A DNA stretch of 64,000 bases from Runella limosa DSM 17973 (GCF_000482465.1 NZ_KI519428.1:146167-210166); one strand, 5' to 3'. Shown: positions 15,276 to 25,174, counted from the stretch's first letter. Notes: generated from the sequence alone by a model not told the origin. Made by a program: numbers and translations.

Positions 15276-18056
15276 ATGCAAACCTCTACGTTAAAACTAG
15301 GCTTGATAAGTGCCTCCTTGGCACTTGCTTTTTGCTCTTTCATGGTCACTGCTCCCCCGAATGAATCGCTGAAAAAGGTGTACAAAAATCAATCAGATAC
15401 CTTAACCAAAGTAAAGCTGCCTGCGGGGGTAGATCCCGAAAGTGAAGATTGGAAAGGGATTGATTTGGAGCCAAAAGCCCCCGTTAGACCGCTCGGAGTG
15501 GCCGAGGAGCAAAGTCGGTTTTTGCTGCCGCCAGGGTATCGAATTGAGCCTGTGTTGACCGAACCTGCCATTCAGCAACCTGGAGCGATAGCTTTCGATG
15601 GAAACGGACGTATGTACGTCTTGGAACTGCGCTCATATATGTTGGACGCTGATTCAAAAAATGAGCTGGAGCCTACCAGTCGCATCTCTCGTTGGGAAGA
15701 CAAAAACAACGACGGCGTGTATGAGTCAGGAACGACTTTTTTGGATAATTTAATCTTCCCGCGTTTCGTGTTGCCTTACGGTAAAGATTGCATTTTGACC
15801 ATGGAATCAGATGCCGATAACGTGTATAAATATACCGATACCAACGGCGATGGAAAGGCCGACAAGAAAGAACTTTTTACCACCAAATACGGACGTTCTG
15901 GAAACGTCGAACACCAGCAGGCGTTTATGTATTATGGCATGGACAACTGGCTGTACAGTACTGTCAATGCTTTTCGGGTGCGGGAAACGCCCAACGGGGT
16001 GATTCGGGAAAAAACGGGTTTTAACCGCGCACAATGGGGCGTAACTCACGATGACGACGGTAAGTTGTGGTTTCAAGGTGGGGCCAGTGGCTTGCCTTCG
16101 TATTTTCAGTTTCCGATTCATTATGGGAATTTTGACGTTCCCAACGAATTTGCCAAAGGCTTTGATGTACCTTGGGGTGCGCCCGTCAAACTAGCTGATA
16201 TGCAGGGTGGTATGGACGAAGTGCGTCAGCCCGACGGTTCGCTAAATCGGGTGACAGGGGCGGCAGGAAATGACGTGTTTCGCGGCGACCGTTTGCCCGA
16301 AAACCTCAGAGGACAATACTTTTATGGTGAGCCCGTTGCGCGGATTGTTCGCCAAATTAATCCTGTTGTTTCAGAAGGATTAACCACGCTTCACAACGTA
16401 TTTCAAGACCAAAAATCGGAGTTTTTACGCTCTACCGACCCGCTTTTTCGCCCCGTTGACATGGCTACTGCCCCCGACGGAACGATGTACATTGTGGATA
16501 TGTACCACGGCATCATTCAGGAAGGACAATGGACGCAAAAAGGAACTTACCTCCGTACCAAAATTGAGCAATATCAACTGGATAAAGTGGTAGGACTGGG
16601 TCGAATTTGGCGCATTACCTACGATGGAAAGGAACGCGACAAAGCATCGCCAAAAATGCTCAATGAAAATTCGGCGGCTTTGGTCAAACATCTTGAACAC
16701 CCCAACGGCTGGCGTCGTGATGCCGCTCAACAGTTAATCGTACTCAAAAAAGACCTTTCGGTGGTTCCAGCCTTGACTTCAATGGCGTTGACTAGCAAGA
16801 GTGTCGTTGCGCGCTTTCACGCGTTGTGGTCGTTGGAGGGATTGGGGGCGGTGAAAACAAGTGTTGTGCAAAAGTTAATGCAAGACCTCAATCCGCGTGT
16901 CCGTATTCAGGCCATTCGTGCGAGTGAAACGCTTTACAAAGCAGGCGAAAAAAGTTTAGAAACGACGTATGCCAATTTACTCAATGACCCCGACGCCAAC
17001 GTGGTGATTCAAGCCATGATGACGGCCAAATTTTTGAAGTTGCCAAACATGGAAAGCGGTATCAAAGCCGTCATGGAGAAGAACAATGCAGCGGGCGTAA
17101 AACTGGTAGGTTCGCAAATTATTGAACCTCCTAAATCCAGAAATACGGGGCCGTTTGGCGGAGCGACTTTGGGTAAAGAACAACAGGCATCTTTGGATAG
17201 AGGTTCAATGATTTACAATGAGTTATGTTCGCAGTGTCACGGGAATAATGGACAAGGAACGCCCGCAGGAGGTGGTAAGTTGATTGCTCCAGCGTTGGCA
17301 GGTTCGGCCCGTATTCAGTCGCATCCCGAGTACGCTGTTCGGGTAGTTTTGCACGGAATGGAAGGGGCGATTGAAGGAAAAACCTACGCAGGAGGAATGA
17401 TGACTTCGATGAAAGAACATTCGGATGAATGGGTGGCTGATGTCATTTCTTACATCCGTAATGGGTTGTCTAACGACGCGTCGATGGTGACGCCGCAGCA
17501 AGTGGCGAGCATTCGGGCTAAAACGGCCGACCAAAAAGGGATGTATCCGTATGATAAATTGATAAAAACAGTGCCGCACGAATTGCCGCCACAAGAAAGT
17601 TGGAAAATAACGGCGAGCCACACCACTTCGACCCGTATTGGGGGAAATGTCTCTCCTCAAAGTGCCTTTACCTACGAAGGTTGGACTACGGGCGGTCGTC
17701 AGTCCAAGGGAATGTGGTACCAAATTGAGTTTCCTAAGGAAATGAACTTGACCGAACTGCAATTTGTAGCACCTGCCAGTATCAAAAAAGGCTGGCAGCG
17801 CAACCCCAAAGCTCCCCAAACGCCACCTCCGATGGTGCAGTCTTACCCAAGGGCCTATACCGTTGAGACGTCGCCTGATGGGACAAATTGGAAGGAGTCC
17901 TTGGCACAGTTGAAGGGAAAAGAAGGGGAAAATGTGGTCTCTTTGGGGAACGTTAAAACCAAATTTTTACGCTTAAAACTAAACGAAGATTTGGCCCAAG
18001 ACAGCGACGAGGTTCCGTGGTCGATGCGACAACTGAAGGTTTTTGGTCAAAATTAA
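15276..18056 (+). CDS. Sorbosone-dehydrogenase-like beta-propeller / HEAT / cytochrome c / discoidin protein
   Basis: A 926-aa exported protein. After the signal peptide (about 1-25) comes a six-bladed propeller like L-sorbosone/PVC-type membrane-bound dehydrogenases (about 80-460; PPGYRIEPVLTEP, GRMYVLELRSYM, RPVDMATAPDGTMYIVDMYHG). HEAT-like helices follow (about 475-615), then a class I cytochrome c with haem motif CSQCH at 651-655, and a C-terminal discoidin-like (F5/8 type C) domain (about 775-926). The likely role is periplasmic oxidation of a sugar or alcohol with electron transfer through haem. The following molybdopterin oxidoreductase gene starts 13 nt downstream and may be a partner. 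A 7-bp inverted repeat ends directly at its start codon. Confidence 0.82.
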   Translation: MQTSTLKLGLISASLALAFCSFMVTAPPNESLKKVYKNQSDTLTKVKLPAGVDPESEDWKGIDLEPKAPVRPLGVAEEQSRFLLPPGYRIEPVLTEPAIQQPGAIAFDGNGRMYVLELRSYMLDADSKNELEPTSRISRWEDKNNDGVYESGTTFLDNLIFPRFVLPYGKDCILTMESDADNVYKYTDTNGDGKADKKELFTTKYGRSGNVEHQQAFMYYGMDNWLYSTVNAFRVRETPNGVIREKTGFNRAQWGVTHDDDGKLWFQGGASGLPSYFQFPIHYGNFDVPNEFAKGFDVPWGAPVKLADMQGGMDEVRQPDGSLNRVTGAAGNDVFRGDRLPENLRGQYFYGEPVARIVRQINPVVSEGLTTLHNVFQDQKSEFLRSTDPLFRPVDMATAPDGTMYIVDMYHGIIQEGQWTQKGTYLRTKIEQYQLDKVVGLGRIWRITYDGKERDKASPKMLNENSAALVKHLEHPNGWRRDAAQQLIVLKKDLSVVPALTSMALTSKSVVARFHALWSLEGLGAVKTSVVQKLMQDLNPRVRIQAIRASETLYKAGEKSLETTYANLLNDPDANVVIQAMMTAKFLKLPNMESGIKAVMEKNNAAGVKLVGSQIIEPPKSRNTGPFGGATLGKEQQASLDRGSMIYNELCSQCHGNNGQGTPAGGGKLIAPALAGSARIQSHPEYAVRVVLHGMEGAIEGKTYAGGMMTSMKEHSDEWVADVISYIRNGLSNDASMVTPQQVASIRAKTADQKGMYPYDKLIKTVPHELPPQESWKITASHTTSTRIGGNVSPQSAFTYEGWTTGGRQSKGMWYQIEFPKEMNLTELQFVAPASIKKGWQRNPKAPQTPPPMVQSYPRAYTVETSPDGTNWKESLAQLKGKEGENVVSLGNVKTKFLRLKLNEDLAQDSDEVPWSMRQLKVFGQN

Positions 18057-18069
18057 AAAACAACACACC

Positions 18070-20193
18070 ATGTCTAACAAATTGAATCGTAGGGGTTTTA
18101 TAAAGGCTTCCACCATGATAGGAGGGGGTATTTTATTGAGTTTTCGGGCAAATGATTCGTTGGCGGCTACGTTGCCTGCGGAGGTTACTTTCAACAGTTA
18201 CCTTTCCATTTCTCCCGATAACATCATCACCATTTTTGCCCCGAATCCAGAAGTAGGTCAAAACATCAAAACGGCGTTTCCGATGATTGTGGCCGAAGAA
18301 CTGGACGCCGATTGGAAGAACGTAAAAATTGTTCAAGCCCATTTGGACACCAAAAAATTCAACCGTCAAGCCACGGCGGGGAGCGGAGCCATGCAACACT
18401 CGTGGGACCGACTTCGCAAAGCAGGGGCTACGGCTCGACAAATGCTCATGGAAGCTGCTGCAAAACGTTGGAACGTAGCTCCCCATACGGTGACGACGGA
18501 CAATGGCTGGGTGTGGCACAAAGAATCTGGCCGCAAACTTAATTATGGTGAATTGGCCACCGAAGCCGCCGCCTTACCCGTACCGACAGAAGTAAAGTTT
18601 AAGGAGAAAAAAGACTATAAACTGGTTGGTAAACCCATTCACAACGTCGATAACGCAGACATTATTACGGGAAAACCGATCTATGGCTTGGATATTTATC
18701 GGGAAGGAATGCTGTTGGCGATGATTGAACGCCCGCCGTTTGGAACAAAAATAAAATCTGCTGAAATCGCCGAAGCGAAAGCCATGCCTGGTATCGTAGA
18801 GGTGATTGTTTTTAAAAATAAAGTGGCGGTCTTGGGTAAGTCCACGTGGCAGGTAATGAACGCCCGAAAGGCACTCAAAGTAACCTACGAGCCCGACGAA
18901 GCGGTGGAAAGCACGACCGACCACGACCGCATTATGAAACAATTGCTGGAAAAATCAGATGTAAAACCATCGCGCAAAGATGGTGATATAGAAGCTGTTT
19001 TGAAAACAGCGCCAAAAATTATTGCCCGCGAATACCAAGCACCTTTTTTGTCGCACGCCTGCATGGAACCTATGAATTTCTTTGCGCACGTAAAACAAGA
19101 TGGCGTTGAGCTGGTTGGCCCTGCCCAATTGCCCGAAGATACCCGAAAAAATGTAGCAAAGCTATTAGGCGTTGATATTGAGAAGGTTACCTTGGAAATG
19201 ACGCGTATGGGCGGCGGTTTTGGTCGCCGACAACGTTCGGATTATTCGATGGAAGCAGCCGAATTGTCGAGTTTGGTCAAAGCACCCGTCAAGCTGATGT
19301 GGACGCGCGAAGACGACATGCGAGGTGGGCAGTACCGCCCTGCGATGCGCTATCGTTTTGAGGCGGGATTGGATGAAAAGGGTAATTGGATAGGCTACCG
19401 AATGCGCGGAGTGGGTGTTAATTCAGGCAACAGTACACGCCCCGACCACTTTCCAGCGGGGGCCGTTCCCCATTTTCTGGTGGACTCCGTTGACCACAAA
19501 TCTCCCGTAACCGTCAGTCCGTGGCGAGCGCCTTCTGAGAATTTTTTGGGGTTTGCCGAGCAGTCGTTTTTTGATGAAATCGCCACCGCTGCCAAACGCG
19601 ACCCCATCGAATACCGTTTGGAGTACCTCGACAAAGCCCAAAAAACACCCGTTGGAGCCGTGAAATACGACATCGAGCGGATGAAGGGGGTGATAAAATT
19701 GGTAGCAGAAAAATCAAATTGGGGCAAAAAGAAAGGGGTATTTCAAGGTTTTAGCGCCTACTTTTCGCACGGTTCATACATTGCCCAAGTAGCTGAAATA
19801 GAGAAAAGTAAAGGGCGAATAGTATTAAAGAAAATTATCGCGGCCGTTGATTGTGGGGTAGTGGTCAACCTAAGCGGCGCTTACCAGCAAGTAAAAGGGG
19901 GAATCCTCGACGGTATTGGTCACGCCATGTACGGAGAGGTAACGCTGCAAAATGGTGTTCCCGACCAAAAGAACTTTGATACGTACCGCCTGATACGGAT
20001 GAACGAAATTTTCGATGTGGACGTCCATTTTGTCGATAGTGCCATCAACCCGACGGGCTTAGGTGAACCCGCCCTGCCACCCGCCGCCGCCGCTTTTGCC
20101 AATGCTTTCTTTAAAGCTACAGGCAAACGCCTTTACAATCAGCCTTTTGTGAAAGAAGAGGCGATGAAGGGAGTGAAGTTTGGGAAAAATTAA
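18070..20193 (+). CDS. IorB-like molybdopterin-binding oxidoreductase subunit
   Basis: A 707-aa protein of the xanthine-dehydrogenase/aldehyde-oxidase family, closest in layout to the isoquinoline 1-oxidoreductase large subunit (IorB). It has a Tat signal (NRRGFIKAS, about 6-14), the domain GKPIYGLDIYREGMLLAMIERPP (about 196-218), molybdenum-cofactor contacts MGGGFGRRQRSDYSMEA (about 379-395), and a C-terminal GLGEPALPPAAAAFANA (about 655-671). ATG 18070 is chosen because it places the twin arginines near the N-terminus; the frame is open from 18043. Such enzymes normally need a small 2Fe-2S subunit, and none is encoded next to it. The upstream cytochrome protein may take the electrons (inference). 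Confidence 0.88.
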   Translation: MSNKLNRRGFIKASTMIGGGILLSFRANDSLAATLPAEVTFNSYLSISPDNIITIFAPNPEVGQNIKTAFPMIVAEELDADWKNVKIVQAHLDTKKFNRQATAGSGAMQHSWDRLRKAGATARQMLMEAAAKRWNVAPHTVTTDNGWVWHKESGRKLNYGELATEAAALPVPTEVKFKEKKDYKLVGKPIHNVDNADIITGKPIYGLDIYREGMLLAMIERPPFGTKIKSAEIAEAKAMPGIVEVIVFKNKVAVLGKSTWQVMNARKALKVTYEPDEAVESTTDHDRIMKQLLEKSDVKPSRKDGDIEAVLKTAPKIIAREYQAPFLSHACMEPMNFFAHVKQDGVELVGPAQLPEDTRKNVAKLLGVDIEKVTLEMTRMGGGFGRRQRSDYSMEAAELSSLVKAPVKLMWTREDDMRGGQYRPAMRYRFEAGLDEKGNWIGYRMRGVGVNSGNSTRPDHFPAGAVPHFLVDSVDHKSPVTVSPWRAPSENFLGFAEQSFFDEIATAAKRDPIEYRLEYLDKAQKTPVGAVKYDIERMKGVIKLVAEKSNWGKKKGVFQGFSAYFSHGSYIAQVAEIEKSKGRIVLKKIIAAVDCGVVVNLSGAYQQVKGGILDGIGHAMYGEVTLQNGVPDQKNFDTYRLIRMNEIFDVDVHFVDSAINPTGLGEPALPPAAAAFANAFFKATGKRLYNQPFVKEEAMKGVKFGKN

Positions 20194-20264
20194 ATTTCTA
20201 TGCTAATATTTAGTAATTTAAGAGCGAAAATCGTAAAAAGTTACTGCAATAATTTTTTTAGAAA

Positions 20265-22247
20265 ATGCTGAAAGAGACATCTATTCAAAAGTTGATTTAC
20301 GAGAATGCTGTTCCCGAACTTGATATTGTACTGAAACCACAGGGTTTTAAATATCTTAAATCAAAAAGCTATTTTGTTAAACAAAATGGTATTTTTCAGC
20401 ATATTATCTATGTTTCACACCCCACTTCTGCTTTAGATTATGATGAGTCAAGAGACTTAACAATTGTAAAGTTTACGATTAGCGGAGCAATTAAGATACC
20501 TGATTTTGAAAAATGGTGTTTTGAAAAGTTCAATGAACAAATATGGTATTGCTATGATACTCAAACTATCGCTTCTACAATTGATTTTGAAATTGATGAA
20601 TTGTATGATAGCTTAGGTGAAGATAGTTTCTATACACCAACTCCTTCGAGAGAGTTTAAAAGAAAGGTAACACTCTATTATGTTGGTAATAGTGAAAACT
20701 ATGAGACAGTTTCTTTGGGTGAACTCTTAAATAAACAAATTCCATTGTTTTTGACAGAGCTGGAGGAAATGTCTGATTTAATTAAACTATTTGAAGCAAG
20801 AGAATATTCGACATCACTCAGCCATATTTTGCTTTTAGTTTTTGGCGGTTACACCGATTTAGCAAAAGAGCACTTTGATAAAGCTTATCAGGAACGCCTT
20901 AATTATATAGAGAATAATTTAAAAACTAATCCTCGCTCTGTTAGAGATAATATTAAAAATCTTGAGAAATTTATAGAAGTTGCTCAAAAAGTTATTAATA
21001 CCAGTTATTCAAACCCTTATGGAAAAACTGTCAAAATTCTTTCAAATCAAAATATAGTATTTAAGTTTTCTGAAAAAACAATTTTCAAAGAGTCTTTGAG
21101 GATAGATGTTTCACAATTTGAAATAAATTCGTATTATATAAACTCAATTGGCGAAATCTTAGTGATTATAAATCAACAAAAAATCATAAAACTTGCAAAA
21201 AATGGCACTGTCCTTGTCGAAAAAGAGGTAGAAAATATTGAAGGGTTTGTTACTTTTCATACTGTATTAGGAGGAATTGTAGAACAAACAGATGAATTTT
21301 ATGTAAATAATTGTATTGTTCGTAAAGATAATTCTATCACAGTATTAAATCTGCCGAAAGTTGAAAAAAAGAATGAAAAAAGTCGAAGAATTACATTTAT
21401 TACAGATTTTAAATTCTCAAATGATACTAACGAATATTTAGTCTTGTATCGAAATGTTCTTTTGTTTTATGATATTGTTGGGAACTTGAAAAGAAATGTT
21501 CATATTGACGAAGAGTATTGTAGTAAGATAGTCATAGAAAAACAATATGTAGTATCACATATTGGAGAGGATGAGAAGTCTTCTATATATGATTTCAATG
21601 GTAAATTAATACAAAGATATGAATGTCATAATGTGCTATTTTCCGACGATTTTATATACGCAATCGACTCTATAAATAATAAAACAAAATTGTATAACCT
21701 GATAGACGGGAAAAAAACTACTCTTTGGGCTCATCCTACTTTTATAAAGGGTTATAAAGAAATAATTTTTAAAGATACTTGGCGAAATACTTCAATAAAA
21801 CAAATAAAATTTTCTCCTGATAATCAATATATTATTGCTATTGCGGGTCAAGGTAAATATGTTGCTTGGAGGTTGCCAAAATTAGAAAGAGTAGAGCTTC
21901 TTCCAAAAGTTGAGTTTATTGATCTGTTGCCAGGAATAACCAAAACGATCCTTTCCGCTAAAGGTGCAGAAGAGTTAGTTGTTAAACCTCAATTAGTGGA
22001 AATAGAGGGTCAGGTGTATTTTAAAAATACTAGAGATGATTTAGCAAATGTTTTTTTCTTAGAAGAGGGGAACCTCTTTTTAATAGTAGTAGATAGCTAC
22101 TATTCACCTTTCGCACTTTTATGGGATAAAAATTTCAATAATTTATCGCATTACAAGATGAGTGGTAAAGTTGTATTACATGGAAATAAATATTTGTCTG
22201 AAAAAAGTATTAAAGAGCTTGTCGTGTATATTAGAGACAATGAATAG
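20265..22247 (+). CDS. Hypothetical protein, AT-rich, with C-terminal propeller-like repeats
   Basis: A 660-aa protein that I do not recognise. There is no signal peptide or membrane segment. The first 200 residues look globular (FKYLKSKSYFVKQNGIFQHIIY, then a conserved-looking YESRDLTIVKF-type strand region) and may resemble DUF4304-like domains. Residues 250-600 carry repeated beta-strand patterns, with one clear WD40/propeller-like phrase, IKFSPDNQYIIAIAGQGKYV (about 525-544). Base composition is markedly AT-richer than that of the neighbours and codon use is A/T-ending, a sign of separate origin. No operon partner is apparent: 71 nt separate it from the upstream gene and 183 nt from the next. 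Confidence 0.7.
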   Translation: MLKETSIQKLIYENAVPELDIVLKPQGFKYLKSKSYFVKQNGIFQHIIYVSHPTSALDYDESRDLTIVKFTISGAIKIPDFEKWCFEKFNEQIWYCYDTQTIASTIDFEIDELYDSLGEDSFYTPTPSREFKRKVTLYYVGNSENYETVSLGELLNKQIPLFLTELEEMSDLIKLFEAREYSTSLSHILLLVFGGYTDLAKEHFDKAYQERLNYIENNLKTNPRSVRDNIKNLEKFIEVAQKVINTSYSNPYGKTVKILSNQNIVFKFSEKTIFKESLRIDVSQFEINSYYINSIGEILVIINQQKIIKLAKNGTVLVEKEVENIEGFVTFHTVLGGIVEQTDEFYVNNCIVRKDNSITVLNLPKVEKKNEKSRRITFITDFKFSNDTNEYLVLYRNVLLFYDIVGNLKRNVHIDEEYCSKIVIEKQYVVSHIGEDEKSSIYDFNGKLIQRYECHNVLFSDDFIYAIDSINNKTKLYNLIDGKKTTLWAHPTFIKGYKEIIFKDTWRNTSIKQIKFSPDNQYIIAIAGQGKYVAWRLPKLERVELLPKVEFIDLLPGITKTILSAKGAEELVVKPQLVEIEGQVYFKNTRDDLANVFFLEEGNLFLIVVDSYYSPFALLWDKNFNNLSHYKMSGKVVLHGNKYLSEKSIKELVVYIRDNE

Positions 22248-22430
22248 CATGTCTCAAACTTTTGTTCTTAAGTTGGTGGTTTTGCCAGTTTTAATTGTGG
22301 AGGTTGATGTTTTTCATATAAAATGGCCTTCTCGGGTTCTGTAAGGGCGTTGTACCTTTACAATTACTTTACTTAACACCATAGCCCGAACAGTGCTTTT
22401 GTCAGTTATACTTTTAAAAATCGTCATTTC

Positions 22431-23303
22431 ATGATAAAGCACTTTCTACTTGTTTTGGTTTTCAGCCTGTGTATAGAAACAGTTTCGGCTCAAAACAAAA
22501 ACTTTTCCTTCGTTTTTATGACGGATATGCACCTACGTCCTGACGCCGTCGTAGAAAAAGCATTCAATAAAGTAGTACAACGAATAGAGCAAATAAAACC
22601 TGACTTTGTACTCTCAGGAGGAGACCAGATTTTTGACATCATGCGGGGGAATCGTGCAAAGGGAGATTCACTTTTTACCTATTACATTGCTCAGACTCGT
22701 AGATTTAAAGTGCCAGTTTACAATTGTGTAGGCAACCACGACCTCTTTGGAATATATGAGGAAAGCCCAGAAAATTCTTCACATCCTGACTATAAACTGG
22801 GCATGTTTAAGCGATATTTTGGTAATCCATACTATTCATTTGACCACAAAGGATGGCATTTTATCGTCTTAAACGTGTTGGATGTAGATAATTACAAGTA
22901 CATAGGTAGAGTGGATGAAACTCAGTTGAAATGGATAAAAAGTGACCTCAGTGTGGTAAAACCCGAAACACCCGTGGTGGTGGTCGCTCATATTCCGTTG
23001 GTGACAACTTACCATGACCTGTATCCTCCTCAAAACGGCTATTTATCCCAGCCCCCAGTTGCTAATCGTAACGAAGTCTTAGCCCTTTTTAAAGATCATA
23101 ACCTCAAGTTTGTTCTTCAAGGACACATTCATTGGTTTGAGGACTTGAATATAGCGGGAAAAACCCACTACATCACTGGTGGCTCCATCGCTGGCCGACC
23201 ATCATGGCGGGGTAATACACACGGTTCAAGGGGCTTTTTGAGATTCAATGTGTCTGCTGGCAACGCTACTTATGAGTTTGTATCTTATGAGGATAAAGAC
23301 TAA
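22431..23303 (+). CDS. Secreted calcineurin-like metallophosphoesterase
   Basis: A 290-aa exported protein (signal peptide about 1-20, ending SAQ). All metal-binding motifs of the calcineurin-like fold are present in order: TDMHLRP (about 30), SGGDQIFD (about 60), GNHDLFG (about 101), VVAHIPLV (about 186) and GHIHW (about 226). The first motif has DxH and the last GHxH, so two-metal binding is expected. The substrate may be a nucleotide, a phosphodiester or another phosphate ester; nothing in the context decides. The preceding 183 nt hold no gene that I can support. Confidence 0.88.
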   Translation: MIKHFLLVLVFSLCIETVSAQNKNFSFVFMTDMHLRPDAVVEKAFNKVVQRIEQIKPDFVLSGGDQIFDIMRGNRAKGDSLFTYYIAQTRRFKVPVYNCVGNHDLFGIYEESPENSSHPDYKLGMFKRYFGNPYYSFDHKGWHFIVLNVLDVDNYKYIGRVDETQLKWIKSDLSVVKPETPVVVVAHIPLVTTYHDLYPPQNGYLSQPPVANRNEVLALFKDHNLKFVLQGHIHWFEDLNIAGKTHYITGGSIAGRPSWRGNTHGSRGFLRFNVSAGNATYEFVSYEDKD

Positions 23304-23320
23304 TATGTGTGAAGGGAAGC

Positions 23321-23746
23321 CTATTTAGGGGGGTGTTCTTCTATGGCAATTAGAGCGCGCCTAAGGTTTTTTAAAGGGCGACGATTCAAATGCAGGGCTT
23401 CGATTGTAGCACGCCCAATAGCCGTTTTTCCAACCACAGACGTGAATCTTTCATCCCAGATAAAATGCTCTTCCCAAGTCATTGTACGTGGGTTGAATAA
23501 GTCGGAAATTTGTAACGAAACAGGGTCAATAAAAGTAGTTTTGTCAGACTTGTAAATATTGCATCCGAGACAGGCCAGTGCTAAATTTAGAAAGTCGTTG
23601 GAGCCATTTTTAGATTGTGGCTGGATATGCTCGATAGAAAACGGTTCCGTGGTAAAATCAGCAGGGCTTTTACAATACTCACAATATCCCTGAGCTCTTG
23701 CAAAAATAGCTTGTTTGGTACTCGACGAAATATATGACTTAGCCAT
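23321..23746 (-). CDS. HNH endonuclease (module copy 1)
   Basis: A 141-aa HNH nuclease. Zinc knuckle cysteines CEYC (about 22-25) and CLGC (about 58-61) frame the catalytic EHIQPQSKNGSNDFLNLALAC, with histidine in IEH and asparagine in LNLALAC. The C-terminal part DLFNPRTMTWEEHF and IEALHLNRR is shared with the second HNH protein at 58315-58701, so the two belong to one subfamily. Its start codon lies inside the end of the upstream small gene (8-nt overlap), giving a translationally coupled pair. Target and biological role are unknown. Confidence 0.88.
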   Translation of the reverse strand: MAKSYISSSTKQAIFARAQGYCEYCKSPADFTTEPFSIEHIQPQSKNGSNDFLNLALACLGCNIYKSDKTTFIDPVSLQISDLFNPRTMTWEEHFIWDERFTSVVGKTAIGRATIEALHLNRRPLKNLRRALIAIEEHPPK

Positions 23747-24125
23747 TGAGTGAGTTCGAAATTCCCAATTGCTTCATTAAGTCGCGGACAGTCACTCTTC
23801 GCAGTAGAGCAAGGGAGGTTAAGTGTTTGAGGCGATTGACGTTCAGTTTTTCAATTTTATCGAGTAGAACGAGAAGTTCAGAATATTCTTCCGAAGAAAT
23901 AGTTTCATCTAAACGCTTCTGATTGAGAACCTTAAAGCGTTCGATTTGGTCAATGGAGAGACTTTTATTTATTTTTTTCAATAAAAAAGCTTCTGTTTTT
24001 TGATAATCAGGCGTTTCGCGTTGGACTCTTAATGAAATTATATTGGCAATAAGAGTATCTAAAGACCGATTATCTAATTGCTCTGCCTCGTGAAAAAGCG
24101 CTGAGAGGGAAGAATTCATGCCCAT
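23739..24125 (-). CDS. Small helical protein paired with HNH endonuclease (copy 1)
   Basis: A predicted all-helical, charged protein of 128 aa from ATG 24125 (or 126 from 24119); the longer frame to 24203 encodes an unlikely cysteine-rich leader. No known domain is recognised. The segment IERFKVLNQKRLDETISSEEYSELLVLLD (about 68-96) resembles [27 protein letters not shown] of the small protein at 58698-58937, and both genes precede and overlap an HNH nuclease gene. It may be an accessory, antitoxin-like or targeting partner of the nuclease (inference). Confidence 0.65.
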   Translation of the reverse strand: MGMNSSLSALFHEAEQLDNRSLDTLIANIISLRVQRETPDYQKTEAFLLKKINKSLSIDQIERFKVLNQKRLDETISSEEYSELLVLLDKIEKLNVNRLKHLTSLALLRRVTVRDLMKQLGISNSLNG

Positions 24126-24180
24126 GAAGGTTGATTTTTTTACTAAAATACAAGAAAATAACGTAAAAGGAAAACATTCT

Positions 24181-25047
24181 TTAACTCCCCCGCAGCAACT
24201 CATACAGCTTTTTTACTGCCTGCTTTTCGTAGGCTTCTTTGAGGGAAATAATCATAATCGTTCGCCTCATATTTTCGCCTTCAATAGGAATGCCCACTAC
24301 TTCGGGGTCATTGACGCTGGTATCGCTCAGAATGGTATGCCAAAAACCCGTTTTGATAATTTCAAACAACGTAGGTATGTCGTTGATTTCCATGCAGATG
24401 TTGGGTTCTAAATTTTTTTGACTGAACACTTCTTCAAAAAACTGTATCGTACTATAGCCGCTGAAAGGGAGCGCCAAAGGGAGTGTAGCTACTTCATTGA
24501 GCGGGATAGTTTTTTTGGAGGCCAACGGTGATTTTTTAGCAGTAACCAAAACCATATTAGAGGTCAAAATAGGCTGGTATTTGAGGTGAGGCTCGTTGGG
24601 CTTTTCGTGAAATATCAAGACAAAATCAAATTGGTGCGAATTGAGCTTATCGAGTAGGTCCTTGGTCGTACCGAACACCACTTGGATTTTGATATTCGAG
24701 TACTGCTGGGCAAATTGTATCAGGGTTTTGGCAAAAAGAATCCGCATGGAATAAATCACCCCGATGGTGATTTTACCCGTGTTCAGGTTTTTCAAATCTT
24801 GTAAGAGTAACAATCCCTCGTTTGCTCGATTGATACTCTGTAACGCATATTCTGCAAACAGGTTTCCCGCTTCGGTAAGCGTGATTCGTTTGCCAATACG
24901 GTTGAACAAAGGCACGTTTAATTCATCTTCCAATTGTTTAATTTGCTGTGAAAGAGTGCTTTGGCTGATATTCAGTGCTTTGGCTGCTTCTGTAAAGTTC
25001 AAGAGCTCTTTGGCTTTTAAAAAGTACTTGAGTTGTCTTAGTTCCAT
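24181..25047 (-). CDS. LysR-type transcriptional regulator
   Basis: A 288-aa LysR-family regulator. The N-terminal winged helix-turn-helix (about 1-60: MELRQLKYFLKAKELLNFTEAAKALNISQSTLSQQIKQLE) is textbook, followed by the two-lobed effector-binding domain (about 90-285). It is transcribed divergently from the EthD gene with 127 nt between the starts. That is the usual layout when a LysR protein controls its neighbour, so the EthD gene is a likely target (inference). The effector is unknown. Confidence 0.93.
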   Translation of the reverse strand: MELRQLKYFLKAKELLNFTEAAKALNISQSTLSQQIKQLEDELNVPLFNRIGKRITLTEAGNLFAEYALQSINRANEGLLLLQDLKNLNTGKITIGVIYSMRILFAKTLIQFAQQYSNIKIQVVFGTTKDLLDKLNSHQFDFVLIFHEKPNEPHLKYQPILTSNMVLVTAKKSPLASKKTIPLNEVATLPLALPFSGYSTIQFFEEVFSQKNLEPNICMEINDIPTLFEIIKTGFWHTILSDTSVNDPEVVGIPIEGENMRRTIMIISLKEAYEKQAVKKLYELLRGS

Positions 25048-25174
25048 GTTTCTAAATCGGTTTTTTCGATTGTTTTTATCGAAAAATAGCGTTTTGCAAA
25101 TATAAAACCTCTTTAGATATTTGTGCGAAATTGTTTTAAATCAATCAGTTAACACTTAAAAAACACCCTTAGCC

